Assembly: GCF_050315115.1 (NCBI RefSeq)
Contig: NZ_JBNPOJ010000009.1
Location: forward strand, 1-63,090
Reading direction: 5' to 3'
Length of the DNA stretch: 63,090 nucleotides
DNA from: Peptoniphilus_A sp022767005
GTDB taxonomy: Bacteria > Bacillota > Clostridia > Tissierellales > Peptoniphilaceae
The position numbers were made by a program, and so were the translations under genes. Shown here piece after piece: positions 54,081 through 62,967 of this stretch. Numbering within the stretch: the first letter of the stretch is position 1; each line of letters begins with the position of its first letter. The notes under the pieces were generated by a model that had not been told where the DNA came from, did not search any database, and saw only the letters and a program-made list of their open reading frames with translations.

Positions 54081-54386
54081 ATGCTTAAATATATTTTTAT
54101 CGCAGGTTTAATAACTGCGATGGCGAGATTTCTTCCTGGAATAATTTTTAGAAAGAGAAAACTAACAACTTTTATTGAATATCTTGGAGAAAAACTTCCC
54201 TACTCATTAATGGGGCTTCTCCTCGTATTTTGTATTAGAAAAGTTAATTTTTTAAACCCTACAGAAGTAATACCTGTTGCAACATCCTTTGCAGTGATAA
54301 TTTTAAGTTTCAAATTTATTAAAAACTTTTTTTTGTCCATTGCACTAGGAACGGCATTGTATATGGGATTTTTATATTTAATTTAG
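54081..54386 (+). CDS. azlD: AzlD-family exporter subunit
   Basis: A 101-residue membrane protein with four helices, the small partner of AzlC. Family features include MARFLPGIIF near the N-terminus and LGEKLPYSLMGLLLVF. The azlC stop directly precedes its ATG, with GGGGAGG upstream. A terminator follows. Confidence 0.9.
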   Translation: MLKYIFIAGLITAMARFLPGIIFRKRKLTTFIEYLGEKLPYSLMGLLLVFCIRKVNFLNPTEVIPVATSFAVIILSFKFIKNFFLSIALGTALYMGFLYLI

Positions 54387-54392
54387 TTTTAA

Positions 54393-54420
54393 AACTGTCC
54401 TTATGGGCAGTTATTTTTTT
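54393..54420 (+). terminator. Terminator after azlD
   Basis: AACTGTCC (54393-54400), loop TTAT, GGGCAGTT (54405-54412), then T7. Confidence 0.85.
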
Positions 54421-54430
54421 GCAATTTTTA

Positions 54431-54487
54431 TTGACAAAGGCATTTATAGGATATATACTGTAAATATAAAATATATACAGTATATAT
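54431..54487 (+). promoter_or_regulatory. Promoter and autoregulatory operator of the GntR-ABC operon
   Basis: TTGACA (54431-54436) and TATACT (54454-54459) with 17 bases between. A perfect 12-bp inverted repeat (ATATATACTGTA 54451-54462, TACAGTATATAT 54476-54487) with a 13-base spacer covers the -10 and start site. The spacer is nearly identical to that of the operator at 49.2 kb, but the half-site core is CTGTA instead of GTGTA. Binding by the GntR protein just downstream is likely. Confidence 0.75.
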
Positions 54488-54506
54488 TAAGAATTTTGGT
54501 GATGAT

Positions 54507-54881
54507 ATGAAAATAATTATTTCAAATGACAGTGGTCTTCCAATTTATGAACAAATAAAAAATCAAATCAAGGCTCAAATTGTATCAGGAGATTTATACG
54601 CTGATGAACCGCTTCCTGGTATGAGAACTCTTGCCAGCGATTTAAAGGTTTCTGTTATAACTACAAAACGTGCTTATAACGACTTGGAGCAAGAAGGCTA
54701 TATTTATTCTATGCCAGGTAAGGGCTCCTTTGTTAAAAAATTAAATGAAGAAGTTGTTAGAGAAAATGCTATGGCTGAAATTGAAAAACATTTTACTGAT
54801 GCTATGACTGTTGCGAAAGCTGCAGGAATAAGTTTAGATGAGTTACAAGAAATTTTAAAGACCTTAGACGAGGTGGACTGA
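54507..54881 (+). CDS. GntR-family regulator, YtrA subfamily
   Basis: A 124-residue repressor. The N-terminal winged helix (about 1-75) has GLPIYEQIKNQIKAQIVSG and MRTLASDLKVSVITTKRAYNDLEQEGY. A short helical C-terminus (about 80-124) replaces a ligand domain, which is the YtrA layout. It leads an ABC-2 exporter operon and probably represses it through the repeat at 54451-54487. Effectors of relatives are cell-wall antibiotics or unknown. Confidence 0.92.
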   Translation: MKIIISNDSGLPIYEQIKNQIKAQIVSGDLYADEPLPGMRTLASDLKVSVITTKRAYNDLEQEGYIYSMPGKGSFVKKLNEEVVRENAMAEIEKHFTDAMTVAKAAGISLDELQEILKTLDEVD

Positions 54882-54883
54882 TT

Positions 54884-55723
54884 ATGAAAAGTATAGAAAT
54901 AAAGAATTTAAAAAAAGATTTTAAGGATTTTGAACTAGATATTGACAGTTTAGACATACCAGAGGGTGCAGTTATTGGACTTATTGGCGAAAATGGTGCA
55001 GGTAAGACAACTCTTTTAAAATGTATTTTAGATTTATATAAATATGGTGGCGATATAAAAGTTTTTGGCGAAAAAATTCATAAAGAATCTTTTGAAAGAA
55101 TTGGAGTAGTTTTGTCAAATTCCTTTTTTAACGAAAGTTTTAAAGTTAAAGATGTAGTTGACATATTAAAAGTTGCCTACAAAAATTTTGACGAAAAACT
55201 TTTTTATGAGCTTGCAGATAAATTTAAGATGCCAAGGGACAAAAAATTAAAGGAACTTTCCACAGGAAATTTAATGAAATTAAAAATAATTTCTGCAATT
55301 TGCCACAATCCAGAACTTTTGATTCTTGATGAACCAACATCTGGTCTTGACCCAGTTATTCGTGACGAGATAATTGAGTTTTTATTTAACTATATGCGTG
55401 ATGGCAATAAGACAATATTATTTTCTTCACACATTTTATCTGACATTGAAAAAATTGCAGACTATATAATTTATATTCACGATGGAAAAATTATTCTATA
55501 CGATGAGAAGGATGCTCTTATAGAAAAATATGGAATTTTAAAAACTTCTGAAGAAAATTTAGAGAAATATGGCGATTTTATTTTGAAATTGAGAAAAAAT
55601 AAATATTCCACAGAAGCTTTGATTAAAAATGTAGAAGTCTTTAAAGAATTTTATCCTAATGAGGTTGTTGACAAAGTAAATGTAGAGGACATAATGATAT
55701 TTTTGTCAAGAGGTGCAAAATGA
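54884..55723 (+). CDS. ABC transporter ATP-binding protein
   Basis: A 279-residue ATPase. Walker A is GENGAGKTT, Walker B is LLILDEPTSGLDP, and the switch histidine lies in FSSHILSDIE. The signature reads LSTGN rather than LSGGQ, common in YtrB-like exporters. It partners two ABC-2-type membrane proteins downstream. It starts two bases after the GntR stop and overlaps the next gene by four bases. Confidence 0.92.
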   Translation: MKSIEIKNLKKDFKDFELDIDSLDIPEGAVIGLIGENGAGKTTLLKCILDLYKYGGDIKVFGEKIHKESFERIGVVLSNSFFNESFKVKDVVDILKVAYKNFDEKLFYELADKFKMPRDKKLKELSTGNLMKLKIISAICHNPELLILDEPTSGLDPVIRDEIIEFLFNYMRDGNKTILFSSHILSDIEKIADYIIYIHDGKIILYDEKDALIEKYGILKTSEENLEKYGDFILKLRKNKYSTEALIKNVEVFKEFYPNEVVDKVNVEDIMIFLSRGAK

Positions 55724-56340
55724 AAGCAGTTTTATATAATGATTTTAAACTGGTAAAGAAAATTGCAATCCCATTTACAATATTTATTGGAGTCATACTT
55801 GCCATAAGTTTATTTACTACTGGAGAAATTTCTAATAGAATTTTCGTTCAGTGGGCATTTACTATGATATTTATCATGAGAACTCAAATTATCTTTGGGG
55901 ATAAATTTAATGATTTTGAAAAATTTATTACTATGCCAGTTTCCATAGAAGACTATTCTATCGCTAAAATAATAAAAAATTTTGTAATATTTTCTATTAC
56001 CTCTATTATTTTTTGGGTTGGATTAATTATTAGCAATCAAGAAGTCAAAGTATCAATTTTAAATATATACCTAAATATATTTATTGCTTTAGACTTTTTG
56101 AGTCTAAGTTTAAGTCATATTTTATACGCAAAACTCCAAAAAGGAATTGTGATTTTATTTTACGGCCTATTAGTAATAGGATTTGGCATAGCTACCGCAA
56201 TGGGATACGGAGCTTATTATGATTATTTAATAGATTACAAATCAATATTTATAATTGCTTCTGTAATAATTTTCGTCTTATCCCTATGGGCAGATTATAA
56301 ATACTCAACAAAAAACATTAGAGAGGGGCAAATAATATGA
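55720..56340 (+). CDS. ABC-2-type membrane permease
   Basis: A 206-residue protein with six hydrophobic segments and no catalytic motif, overlapping the ATPase gene by four bases. Its MKAVLYNDFKLVKK beginning resembles that of the following gene (MKILLLNDFKIRKK), so the two are likely paralogous permease halves. The substrate is unknown. Confidence 0.8.
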   Translation: MKAVLYNDFKLVKKIAIPFTIFIGVILAISLFTTGEISNRIFVQWAFTMIFIMRTQIIFGDKFNDFEKFITMPVSIEDYSIAKIIKNFVIFSITSIIFWVGLIISNQEVKVSILNIYLNIFIALDFLSLSLSHILYAKLQKGIVILFYGLLVIGFGIATAMGYGAYYDYLIDYKSIFIIASVIIFVLSLWADYKYSTKNIREGQII

Positions 56341-56975
56341 AAATACTTTTATTAAATGATTTTAAAATTAGAAAAAAGTTTATTATTGTTTATTTCATAT
56401 TTATAGGAATAATTTTTGCTTTAAAAAGTCTTGGACTTTTCTCAGAGGAATTTTCTTTCTTTGCAGACAAAGCCTTTGCAGTATTATTTATGTCAGCCCT
56501 CCTAATTCACTATGTCCTATATATAATATCCAGCGAAGGAATGATATTGGACAAGAGCAAGCCTTACCTTTTGACACTTGGTGCATCAAGGAGAGACCTA
56601 ATAAATGTAAAATTTCTAAAGGTTCTTATTATTTTTATAATAGATTCAATATTAGTTTTTTACATCATGCAAGAGGTTGAAATAAATGGCATGGACTTTA
56701 ACCTAGGATTTTTTATTGTGCTATTTTTAATGGCCTATTACCTTATAAGTATTCCAATCTATCTTTACTTTGGGCAAACAAGTGGTGTGGGAACAATGTT
56801 TACATCATCGCCTGCGCTTCTTCCTATATTAGATAAGTTTGGAAAAAATCCAACAGGATTTTTTATTGGAATAATTAAAGGAAGCAGCAACTTAGTCTTA
56901 TCCTTATCTTTAATTATTTTCATTATAATAATTTATGCCGCAGCTAGAATAATAGCGGAGAAAAAAGATTTTTAA
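56337..56975 (+). CDS. ABC-2-type membrane permease (second)
   Basis: A 212-residue protein with six hydrophobic segments that overlaps the previous permease by four bases and shares its N-terminal start. It completes the GntR-ATPase-permease-permease exporter and is followed by a terminator. Confidence 0.8.
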   Translation: MKILLLNDFKIRKKFIIVYFIFIGIIFALKSLGLFSEEFSFFADKAFAVLFMSALLIHYVLYIISSEGMILDKSKPYLLTLGASRRDLINVKFLKVLIIFIIDSILVFYIMQEVEINGMDFNLGFFIVLFLMAYYLISIPIYLYFGQTSGVGTMFTSSPALLPILDKFGKNPTGFFIGIIKGSSNLVLSLSLIIFIIIIYAAARIIAEKKDF

Positions 56976-56989
56976 ATATTAATAGACTC

Positions 56990-57019
56990 AAAGGACTTTT
57001 GATTTCAAGAGTCCTTTTT
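56990..57019 (+). terminator. Terminator of the GntR-ABC operon
   Basis: AAAGGACT (56990-56997) and AGTCCTTT (57010-57017) form the stem, followed by T. Confidence 0.8.
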
Positions 57020-57119
57020 AATTTCAAAATTTATAAAATAAAAAGTTTACCATCTTTGTGCCATTTAATCTAATTTGTGATAGAATAAAAACTGAATTTA
57101 TTAAGGAGGAAAAAGAAAA

Positions 57120-58445
57120 ATGGAAACAAATTCAAGTTTTTTAGAAAAGACTTTTTCTCTTACTGAGAGAAAGACAAATGCCAAGACAGAGTTTTTGGCA
57201 GGACTTACAACTTTTATGACAATGTCATATATATTAGTTGTAAATCCAAATATGTTATCAGAAACTGGAATGGACAAGGGTGGAGTTTTCACTGCGACTA
57301 TTTTATCGTCAATTATTGCAATGCTCTTTATGGGATTATTTGCAAACTTGCCCTTTGCACTTTCAGCAGGAATGGGGCTTAATGCTTTCTTCACTTATAC
57401 AGTAGTTTTAAGCATGGGTCACGATTGGTCCTACGCACTTACTGCGGTATTTTTGGAAGGTGTTATTTTCATAATTATGAGTTTATTTAATATTCGTGAA
57501 GCAATATTTACATCAATACCCATGTCATTAAAAAATGCAGTGTCAGTTGGTATAGGACTTTTTATAACTTTAGTTGGACTAATATCTTCGGGAATGATTG
57601 TAAATAACGATGCAACATTAATTTCACTTGGAGAAATTGCAACAAGACCTTCAGTTGTATTTATAGTTTCCTTAATGGTTATGGCATTTTTGACAGCTAA
57701 AAATGTCAAGGGAGCACTTTTATATGGAATAGTAACAGGAACAATTCTTGCACTTATTTTAGGAGTTACTCATCTTCCTGATGGATTACTATTTTCACTT
57801 CCACCATCAATATCAAGCGTTGCCTTTAAACTTCACTGGGGAGATTTATTTACTTTTGATATGTTCTCTGTAATGTTTACATTTTTATTCGTAGACTTAT
57901 TTGATACTGTGGGTACTTTAACTGGAGTTGCGACAAAAGCAGGATTAATAGACGAAGAAGGAAATTTGCCAGGAGTTGGTCGTGCCCTTTTATCTGATGC
58001 CATAGGTACAGTTGTGGGAGCACTTCTTGGAACAAGTACAGTTACAACTTTTGTTGAATCTGCATCAGGAGTAGCAGACGGTGGTAGAACTGGACTTACA
58101 TCTCTATCATGTGCTTTCTTTTTCCTATTATCGCTATTTTTATTTCCAATCTTTTCAATTGTGCCAGCACAAGCAACATCTGCAGCTCTTGTAATGGTTG
58201 GACTTTTTATGATTAGCCCAATTAATCAAATAAAATTAGATGATTTCACAGAATCTGTGCCAGCATTTTTAACAATGGTTACAATGCCCTTTGCTTACTC
58301 AATTGCAGAAGGAATTTCTGTTGGAATGATTTCTTACGTAATTTTAAAAGTAGCAACAGGTCGTGGAAAAGAAGTATCACCTGTAATGTATATCTTGGCA
58401 ATTATATTTACTCTAAGATATTTAAGACCAATTTTGCCATTTTAA
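57120..58445 (+). CDS. NCS2-family guanine/hypoxanthine permease
   Basis: A 441-residue membrane permease of the AzgA/PbuG branch, about 13 helices, with FLAGLTTFMTMSYILVVNP, GMGLNAFFTY, FLFVDLFDTVGTLTGVA and GTSTVTTFVESASGVADGGR. It takes up hypoxanthine, guanine or adenine by proton symport. GGAGG lies ten bases before the ATG. No purine riboswitch is visible in the 100-base leader, unlike Bacillus pbuG. Confidence 0.9.
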   Translation: METNSSFLEKTFSLTERKTNAKTEFLAGLTTFMTMSYILVVNPNMLSETGMDKGGVFTATILSSIIAMLFMGLFANLPFALSAGMGLNAFFTYTVVLSMGHDWSYALTAVFLEGVIFIIMSLFNIREAIFTSIPMSLKNAVSVGIGLFITLVGLISSGMIVNNDATLISLGEIATRPSVVFIVSLMVMAFLTAKNVKGALLYGIVTGTILALILGVTHLPDGLLFSLPPSISSVAFKLHWGDLFTFDMFSVMFTFLFVDLFDTVGTLTGVATKAGLIDEEGNLPGVGRALLSDAIGTVVGALLGTSTVTTFVESASGVADGGRTGLTSLSCAFFFLLSLFLFPIFSIVPAQATSAALVMVGLFMISPINQIKLDDFTESVPAFLTMVTMPFAYSIAEGISVGMISYVILKVATGRGKEVSPVMYILAIIFTLRYLRPILPF

Positions 58446-58455
58446 TAAAGTAAGG

Positions 58456-58488
58456 GACTTTAGCGTTTTAGATGCTAAAGTCTTTTTT
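58456..58488 (+). terminator. Terminator after the purine permease gene
   Basis: GACTTTAGC (58456-58464) pairs with GCTAAAGTC (58474-58482), then T6. Confidence 0.85.
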
Positions 58489-58757
58489 ATTTGATAAAAT
58501 ATTTTAAGGTATTTTTTAGGTGTAAAGAAAAGAACTTAAAGACAAGTTTATATAATATATTAAGAGCCAAGGAAAATCCTTAGCTTTTTATATTATCTAG
58601 TGTTATTTCATCATAAATCTACACATAAATAATTAAATTCAAGCATTAATAAACTATATTGCAATAATAAATATCTTATAATTTATCTATTTATGTTAAA
58701 ATATTTGTAGTTATTTTAAATAAACTGATATAATAAATATATTAAGGGGGATTTTTT
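58489..58757 (+). other. Intergenic region with a second terminator-like hairpin
   Basis: No gene. A hairpin AGCCAAGGA (58565-58573) / TCCTTAGCT (58577-58585) with one mismatch and T5 lies about 80 bases beyond the first terminator, with TATAAT just upstream; a very short RNA or backup terminator is possible. AAGGGGG before 58758 is the ribosome binding site of the next gene. Confidence 0.4.
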
Positions 58758-60320
58758 ATGAAAAAAATGCTTTTATACATAGTTATGACCTTTATACTTT
58801 TTGTAAATGTTTTTGCAGCTGAAGATATTCAAGTTGTATTAGAGCAACCTGCAGTTTCAGAGGCGAAGAGTGGAGATACTTTTAAGTATAATTTAATTGT
58901 TAATTTGCCAAAAAATTATAAGGAAAAATATTCTTCCTTCTCTGTTACACTTTTATTTGACAGTGCAATTGAAGTTAAAAGTACAAAACTTTTAGATGAA
59001 GCAGAGTCCAAAGGTAAACTGGATATTAGAGAAACCTCTATAAAAGGGAAAAATCAAAATATTGTAACTATAAATGCAAATGACCTATCAGTTATAAAAG
59101 GATACAAGTTAAATCTTGAAATTATAACAAAGATAAAAAAGGATATAGGATCAAGTTCAAATTTAAAAAATTCCTTTGTTCTAAGTTATGTGGACAAGGG
59201 TGGAGAAACTAAGAGCGATCAAAAAAATTTAGAGTCGTCAACAAAGACGCAAAATGGAACTCTTTCAATAAAGGATGTATATCAAGATTCAAGCGAAATT
59301 GTTGGAAATACTGAAAAAAATGCAAGTGTTAGAGTTGCCATAGACAAAAAAGTTGTTGCCAATGTTAATTCTGATGAGAAGGGCAATTTCAAAGTAGAAA
59401 ATTTAGATTTAAAAGAGGGTTCTTTAATTAGAATAGTTGCCGAAACTAAGGATAAAGAAGCAAGCTTGGATTACATCGTTAAGCCTAAAGTTGAGTCTAA
59501 AAAATCGACCGAGCTTGTAACTGAAAATAATGAAGAAAAAGATTTATATAGTACAATAAAAACTCTTGAAAAATTAACTGACTATGTAGATTTTGCAAAA
59601 AATCTTTCCACTGCAAAGGCAAGCAATCAAAATGAAAAGAGAATTCGTGCGGCAATTGCATCAGCTGAATATGTAGTTGTAAAAAGTGAAGTTTCTACAG
59701 AAGAAATCAATAAATCTTTAGAAGAGTTGCAAAAATCAATCGAGGTTATTAGACTTCCCTATATGGCAGGTATCTCTAAGGATAAATTTGCCCCTAACGA
59801 AAAAATAACAAGAGCTGAGGCTGCTTCAGTTTTAAAAAGAATAATTGACGACAAGGCAATTGCCAATGACACAAGTTCTTTTAAAGATGTAGAAGAAGGC
59901 ACATGGTATTACGACAATATAGTTTTTGTTGAAAAGGAAGGTTTAATTTCTGGATATTCTGACGGAACTTTTAGACCAAAGGAGGCAATGACTAGAGCAC
60001 AATTTGCAAGTATGATGGCAAATTATTTGAAATTAGAAGAAGGAAATAATCCAATATCCTTTAAAGATGTAAAGGAAGGTTTCTGGGCAAGTAAAGCTAT
60101 AAATACTCTATCAAGTCATGGCATAATGGTTGGAAAATCAAAAAATGAATTTAAACCAAATGATAAAATAACAAGGGCAGAAGCTGCTACAATTTTTAAC
60201 AAAGTTTTAGACAGAAAGATAAATAAATCTTTCTTAGATAAATATTCAAAGAACACATTTAAAGATCTTAATAGAGATCATTGGGCTTATTACCAAGTTA
60301 TAGAAATTACAGCAAAATAG
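58758..60320 (+). CDS. SLH-domain surface protein
   Basis: A 520-residue exported protein. The signal peptide is residues 1-20. A beta-rich N-terminal domain (about 22-165) follows, then a bacterial Ig-like domain (about 168-242, EIVGNTEKNASVRV). A helical linker (about 260-332) leads to SLH repeats at about 334-372, 375-432 and 434-490, with a final partial motif to 520. SLH signature residues TRAE, TRAQ and TRAE are visible. Such domains tether proteins to pyruvylated or other secondary wall polymers, which the tagO/wecB genes may help make. AAGGGGG precedes the ATG. Confidence 0.9.
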   Translation: MKKMLLYIVMTFILFVNVFAAEDIQVVLEQPAVSEAKSGDTFKYNLIVNLPKNYKEKYSSFSVTLLFDSAIEVKSTKLLDEAESKGKLDIRETSIKGKNQNIVTINANDLSVIKGYKLNLEIITKIKKDIGSSSNLKNSFVLSYVDKGGETKSDQKNLESSTKTQNGTLSIKDVYQDSSEIVGNTEKNASVRVAIDKKVVANVNSDEKGNFKVENLDLKEGSLIRIVAETKDKEASLDYIVKPKVESKKSTELVTENNEEKDLYSTIKTLEKLTDYVDFAKNLSTAKASNQNEKRIRAAIASAEYVVVKSEVSTEEINKSLEELQKSIEVIRLPYMAGISKDKFAPNEKITRAEAASVLKRIIDDKAIANDTSSFKDVEEGTWYYDNIVFVEKEGLISGYSDGTFRPKEAMTRAQFASMMANYLKLEEGNNPISFKDVKEGFWASKAINTLSSHGIMVGKSKNEFKPNDKITRAEAATIFNKVLDRKINKSFLDKYSKNTFKDLNRDHWAYYQVIEITAK

Positions 60321-60333
60321 AAAGGATGAAAAA

Positions 60334-61809
60334 ATGTCAGATGTTAAAGTAAGATTTGCACCATCACCAACAGGCTATTTACACATTGGTGGACTTAGGA
60401 CTGCATTATACAATTATTTATTTGCAAAAAAAAATGGCGGCAAATTTGTTTTGAGAATTGAAGATACAGATAGAACTAGATATGTTGAAGGTGCCATTGA
60501 AAATTTAATTGATTCTCTTGAATGGGCAGGCATTACACATGATGAAGGTGTCTTTGTAAAAGATGGAGAAATAGTAGATATTGGGGACTGTGGACCTTAT
60601 ATTCAATCCAATAGACTTGAAATTTATCAAAAATATGTCGATGAATTAATTGAAAAGGGCTATGCTTATTATTGTTTTTGCTCCAAGGAAAGACTTGATA
60701 ACCTACGTGAAGAACAGAGAATAAAGGGAAAAGTACCTAAATACGATGGACTTTGCCGTAGTATACCTATTGAAGAAGCGAAAAAGAGAGTTGCAGCAGG
60801 TGAAGAATATGTCATAAGACTAAAACTTCCTAAGAACAGGGACATTACATTTCACGATGCAGTTCGTGGCAAAGTTACAATAAATACTGATGAAATTGAT
60901 GATCAAGTTTTGATGAAATCTGACGGATTTCCAACTTATCACTTGGCTGTAATAGTTGATGATCACCTCATGGGAATTACTCATATTGTAAGAGGGGAAG
61001 AATGGCTTCCATCAACTCCAAAGCATGTATTTATGTATGAATGTTTTGGTTGGGATGCACCAGAATTTGTTCACCTTCCAACAGTTTTAAATAAAGATAG
61101 AAAAAAACTATCTAAAAGACAGGGCGACGTTTCAGTAGAAGACTTTAGAAAAAGAGGATATCTACCTGAAGGAATTGTAAATTACCTTGCGCTTGTTGGT
61201 TGGTCTCCTGAAGATGGCGAAGAAATTATGACAATGGATGAATTAATTGAAAAATTCTCCTTTGAAAGAGTTGGAAAGAGCGGAGGAATTTTTGACACAG
61301 ATAAATTAAACTGGGTTAACTCACATTACATTAAGTCCTACGATTTAGACAAACTTTCTGAACTTTCAATCCCCTTTGTTACAAAATCCGGACTCTTATC
61401 TGAAGAAGAAATTAGAGAAAATTTTGAGTGGTACAAAATTTTAATCGACACAGTAAGAGAGGGAATAGACAAATTAGAAGACATTCCTGAACACATTGAC
61501 TTTTTATTTGGAGATATTGAAATTACGGAAGACTCAGCTAAAGAAGAGTTAGCACAAGATCATGTAAAGGGACTACTTGAATCCTTTATAAAAATTGTAG
61601 AATCTCATGATGAAATCGACATGGAAACTGCAAAGGGACTTATGAAAGAAGTGCAAAAGGATTCTGGAGTAAAGGGCAAGAAACTTTATATGCCAATTAG
61701 GGCAGCAATCTCTGGAAATGTTCATGGACCAGAAATGCAAAATATTTTATATCTTTTAGGAAAAGATAAATTAATTGAAAGGGCAGAAAAAATAAAAAAT
61801 GCTCTATAA
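60334..61809 (+). CDS. gltX: Glutamyl-tRNA synthetase
   Basis: A 491-residue class I synthetase. The HIGH region is APSPTGYLHIGGLRTALYNY, and RIEDTDRTR, GEEWLPSTPKH and the KMSKS-type loop KDRKKLSKRQGD follow. The helical C-terminal anticodon domain is about 330-491. AGAAAGGATG gives the ribosome binding site for the ATG at 60334, 13 bases after the SLH gene, so they may share a transcript. It may be non-discriminating, charging tRNA-Gln too, as in most Firmicutes. Confidence 0.96.
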   Translation: MSDVKVRFAPSPTGYLHIGGLRTALYNYLFAKKNGGKFVLRIEDTDRTRYVEGAIENLIDSLEWAGITHDEGVFVKDGEIVDIGDCGPYIQSNRLEIYQKYVDELIEKGYAYYCFCSKERLDNLREEQRIKGKVPKYDGLCRSIPIEEAKKRVAAGEEYVIRLKLPKNRDITFHDAVRGKVTINTDEIDDQVLMKSDGFPTYHLAVIVDDHLMGITHIVRGEEWLPSTPKHVFMYECFGWDAPEFVHLPTVLNKDRKKLSKRQGDVSVEDFRKRGYLPEGIVNYLALVGWSPEDGEEIMTMDELIEKFSFERVGKSGGIFDTDKLNWVNSHYIKSYDLDKLSELSIPFVTKSGLLSEEEIRENFEWYKILIDTVREGIDKLEDIPEHIDFLFGDIEITEDSAKEELAQDHVKGLLESFIKIVESHDEIDMETAKGLMKEVQKDSGVKGKKLYMPIRAAISGNVHGPEMQNILYLLGKDKLIERAEKIKNAL

Positions 61810-61843
61810 ATTTTAATGAGATAATTAAATTATTTATAAAAAT

Positions 61844-61872
61844 AAGAGGGAAAGAAGTGAATCTTCCCTCTT
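61844..61872. terminator. Terminator between gltX and the small-gene cluster
   Basis: AAGAGGGAA (61844-61852) pairs with TTCCCTCTT (61864-61872). On the minus strand it is followed by a T-rich run, so it mainly serves the converging small genes; the plus-strand side has only a weak T-run. Confidence 0.65.
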
Positions 61873-61890
61873 AAAATTTGCCATAAAAAA

Positions 61891-62181
61891 CTATTCTTTA
61901 AAATATTTATACAATTTAGAAATATCACAAATAATAAGTACTCCAATAATTATAGAAATTATTTGTGTGATTAAAATTAAAATATGAATTAAAGTAAAAA
62001 TAGAAAATCTAAAATTGTAAAATAAACTTAAATCTTTTGAACTAATGCCTAGATAATTAATTAATAAATTCCACTTTGGAAAAATTGAAAAATTTTCAGA
62101 TAATAATCCAAAACTATTTACAAATAACAAGTAATAGAAACATAAAAATCCAATTTTAATTATTTTGTTTTTTTTAATCAT
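61891..62181 (-). CDS. Small two-helix membrane protein
   Basis: A 96-residue protein of unknown function with hydrophobic segments at about 9-26 and 60-86 and a K-rich start and end. Its ATG overlaps the stop of a 29-residue reading frame (ATGA), which suggests translational coupling, since no independent ribosome binding site is strong here. It is last in a minus-strand cluster of tiny genes. Confidence 0.6.
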   Translation of the reverse strand: MIKKNKIIKIGFLCFYYLLFVNSFGLLSENFSIFPKWNLLINYLGISSKDLSLFYNFRFSIFTLIHILILITQIISIIIGVLIICDISKLYKYFKE

Positions 62182-62267
62182 TTGAAATCAACTACTTTAT
62201 CAATTTTAATATAATTATAATCATTTTCTTGGCAAAAACATTGTTTATTTGATTTATTATTTTTCAT
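62178..62267 (-). CDS. 29-residue peptide with CFC motif
   Basis: ATG 62267 has AGGAGA at a normal distance (minus strand of 62274-62280). The product begins MKNNKSNKQCFCQEN and is otherwise polar, ending VVDFK. The stop TGA overlaps the start of the membrane protein gene by four bases. It is too short for family assignment. Overlap and ribosome binding site argue that it is translated, either as a product or as a leader that couples the next gene. Confidence 0.5.
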   Translation of the reverse strand: MKNNKSNKQCFCQENDYNYIKIDKVVDFK

Positions 62268-62309
62268 AAAAATTCTCCTAATAAAATTTTAAGTGCACTA
62301 TAAATAAAA

Positions 62310-62360
62310 TTATTTCAGAAAAATATCTCCATTTTTAAACCTTTGAATATATGGAAACAT
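62310..62360 (-). CDS. 16-residue peptide frame
   Basis: ATG 62360 follows AAGGAG by eight bases and reads MFPYIQRFKNGDIFLK then TAA. Forty-two bases separate it from the next peptide gene. It could be a signalling or leader peptide, or chance; translation signals are good but nothing identifies it. Confidence 0.35.
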   Translation of the reverse strand: MFPYIQRFKNGDIFLK

Positions 62361-62490
62361 AAAACACACTCCTTATTAAAAAAATAATATCATATTACTC
62401 AGATAAAAAAATTTTTCTAAAGCACATATAAATAGTAAAAATGAAATTATTTATAAAAATAAAGTGGAGTTATTAATCTTAAAATACATA

Positions 62491-62967
62491 TTAATAAGTA
62501 ATTTCATATTTTTCTTGATTATAGTAGTGGGCTGTTATTTTCTTTAAATCTGTTTTATTTAAAAAAATAAACCAAAAGGAATTTGCTTTATTAAGAGTAC
62601 AGTCATAGCTATCGTTTATTTTTATATCTTTTATCCTATTATCAAATTTTCCACAAACTACTTTATTGTTTTTATTTAAAGGAATTTCTAAGAAAGAAAA
62701 TCCTTTTTCTTTATAAAAAGGTTGACAACTTCCTTGATAACCAGACATTTTTTCTTTCATAGTAAGCCTATCATATATGGCGTATGATAAAAATTTAGTT
62801 TTCTTATTTTCATATATTTTAATAGTTTCAAAACTATTAAAATTCTTCGACAATAAAATATCTTCACTAGACAATTTGTTCTCCAGATTAAATATATTAG
62901 AGTTTCGGAATAATAATAAAAAAGCTAAGCATAATAAAGATATAACCAACAAAAATTTTCTAGTCAT
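62491..62967 (-). CDS. Secreted or membrane-anchored hypothetical protein
   Basis: A 158-residue protein with an N-terminal hydrophobic segment (about 4-20) after MTRK, then a polar extracytoplasmic part with three cysteines (C96... CQPF, VVCG, YDC), possibly a disulfide. AAGGAGAAA precedes the ATG. No family recognised. It is the first gene of the minus-strand cluster and may share its transcript, although a 130-base gap follows. Confidence 0.65.
   Translation of the reverse strand: MTRKFLLVISLLCLAFLLLFRNSNIFNLENKLSSEDILLSKNFNSFETIKIYENKKTKFLSYAIYDRLTMKEKMSGYQGSCQPFYKEKGFSFLEIPLNKNNKVVCGKFDNRIKDIKINDSYDCTLNKANSFWFIFLNKTDLKKITAHYYNQEKYEITY

Noticed and set aside
57020..57119. Purine riboswitch before the NCS2 permease.
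   Set aside because: None of the conserved junction sequences of the purine aptamer is present in the short leader.
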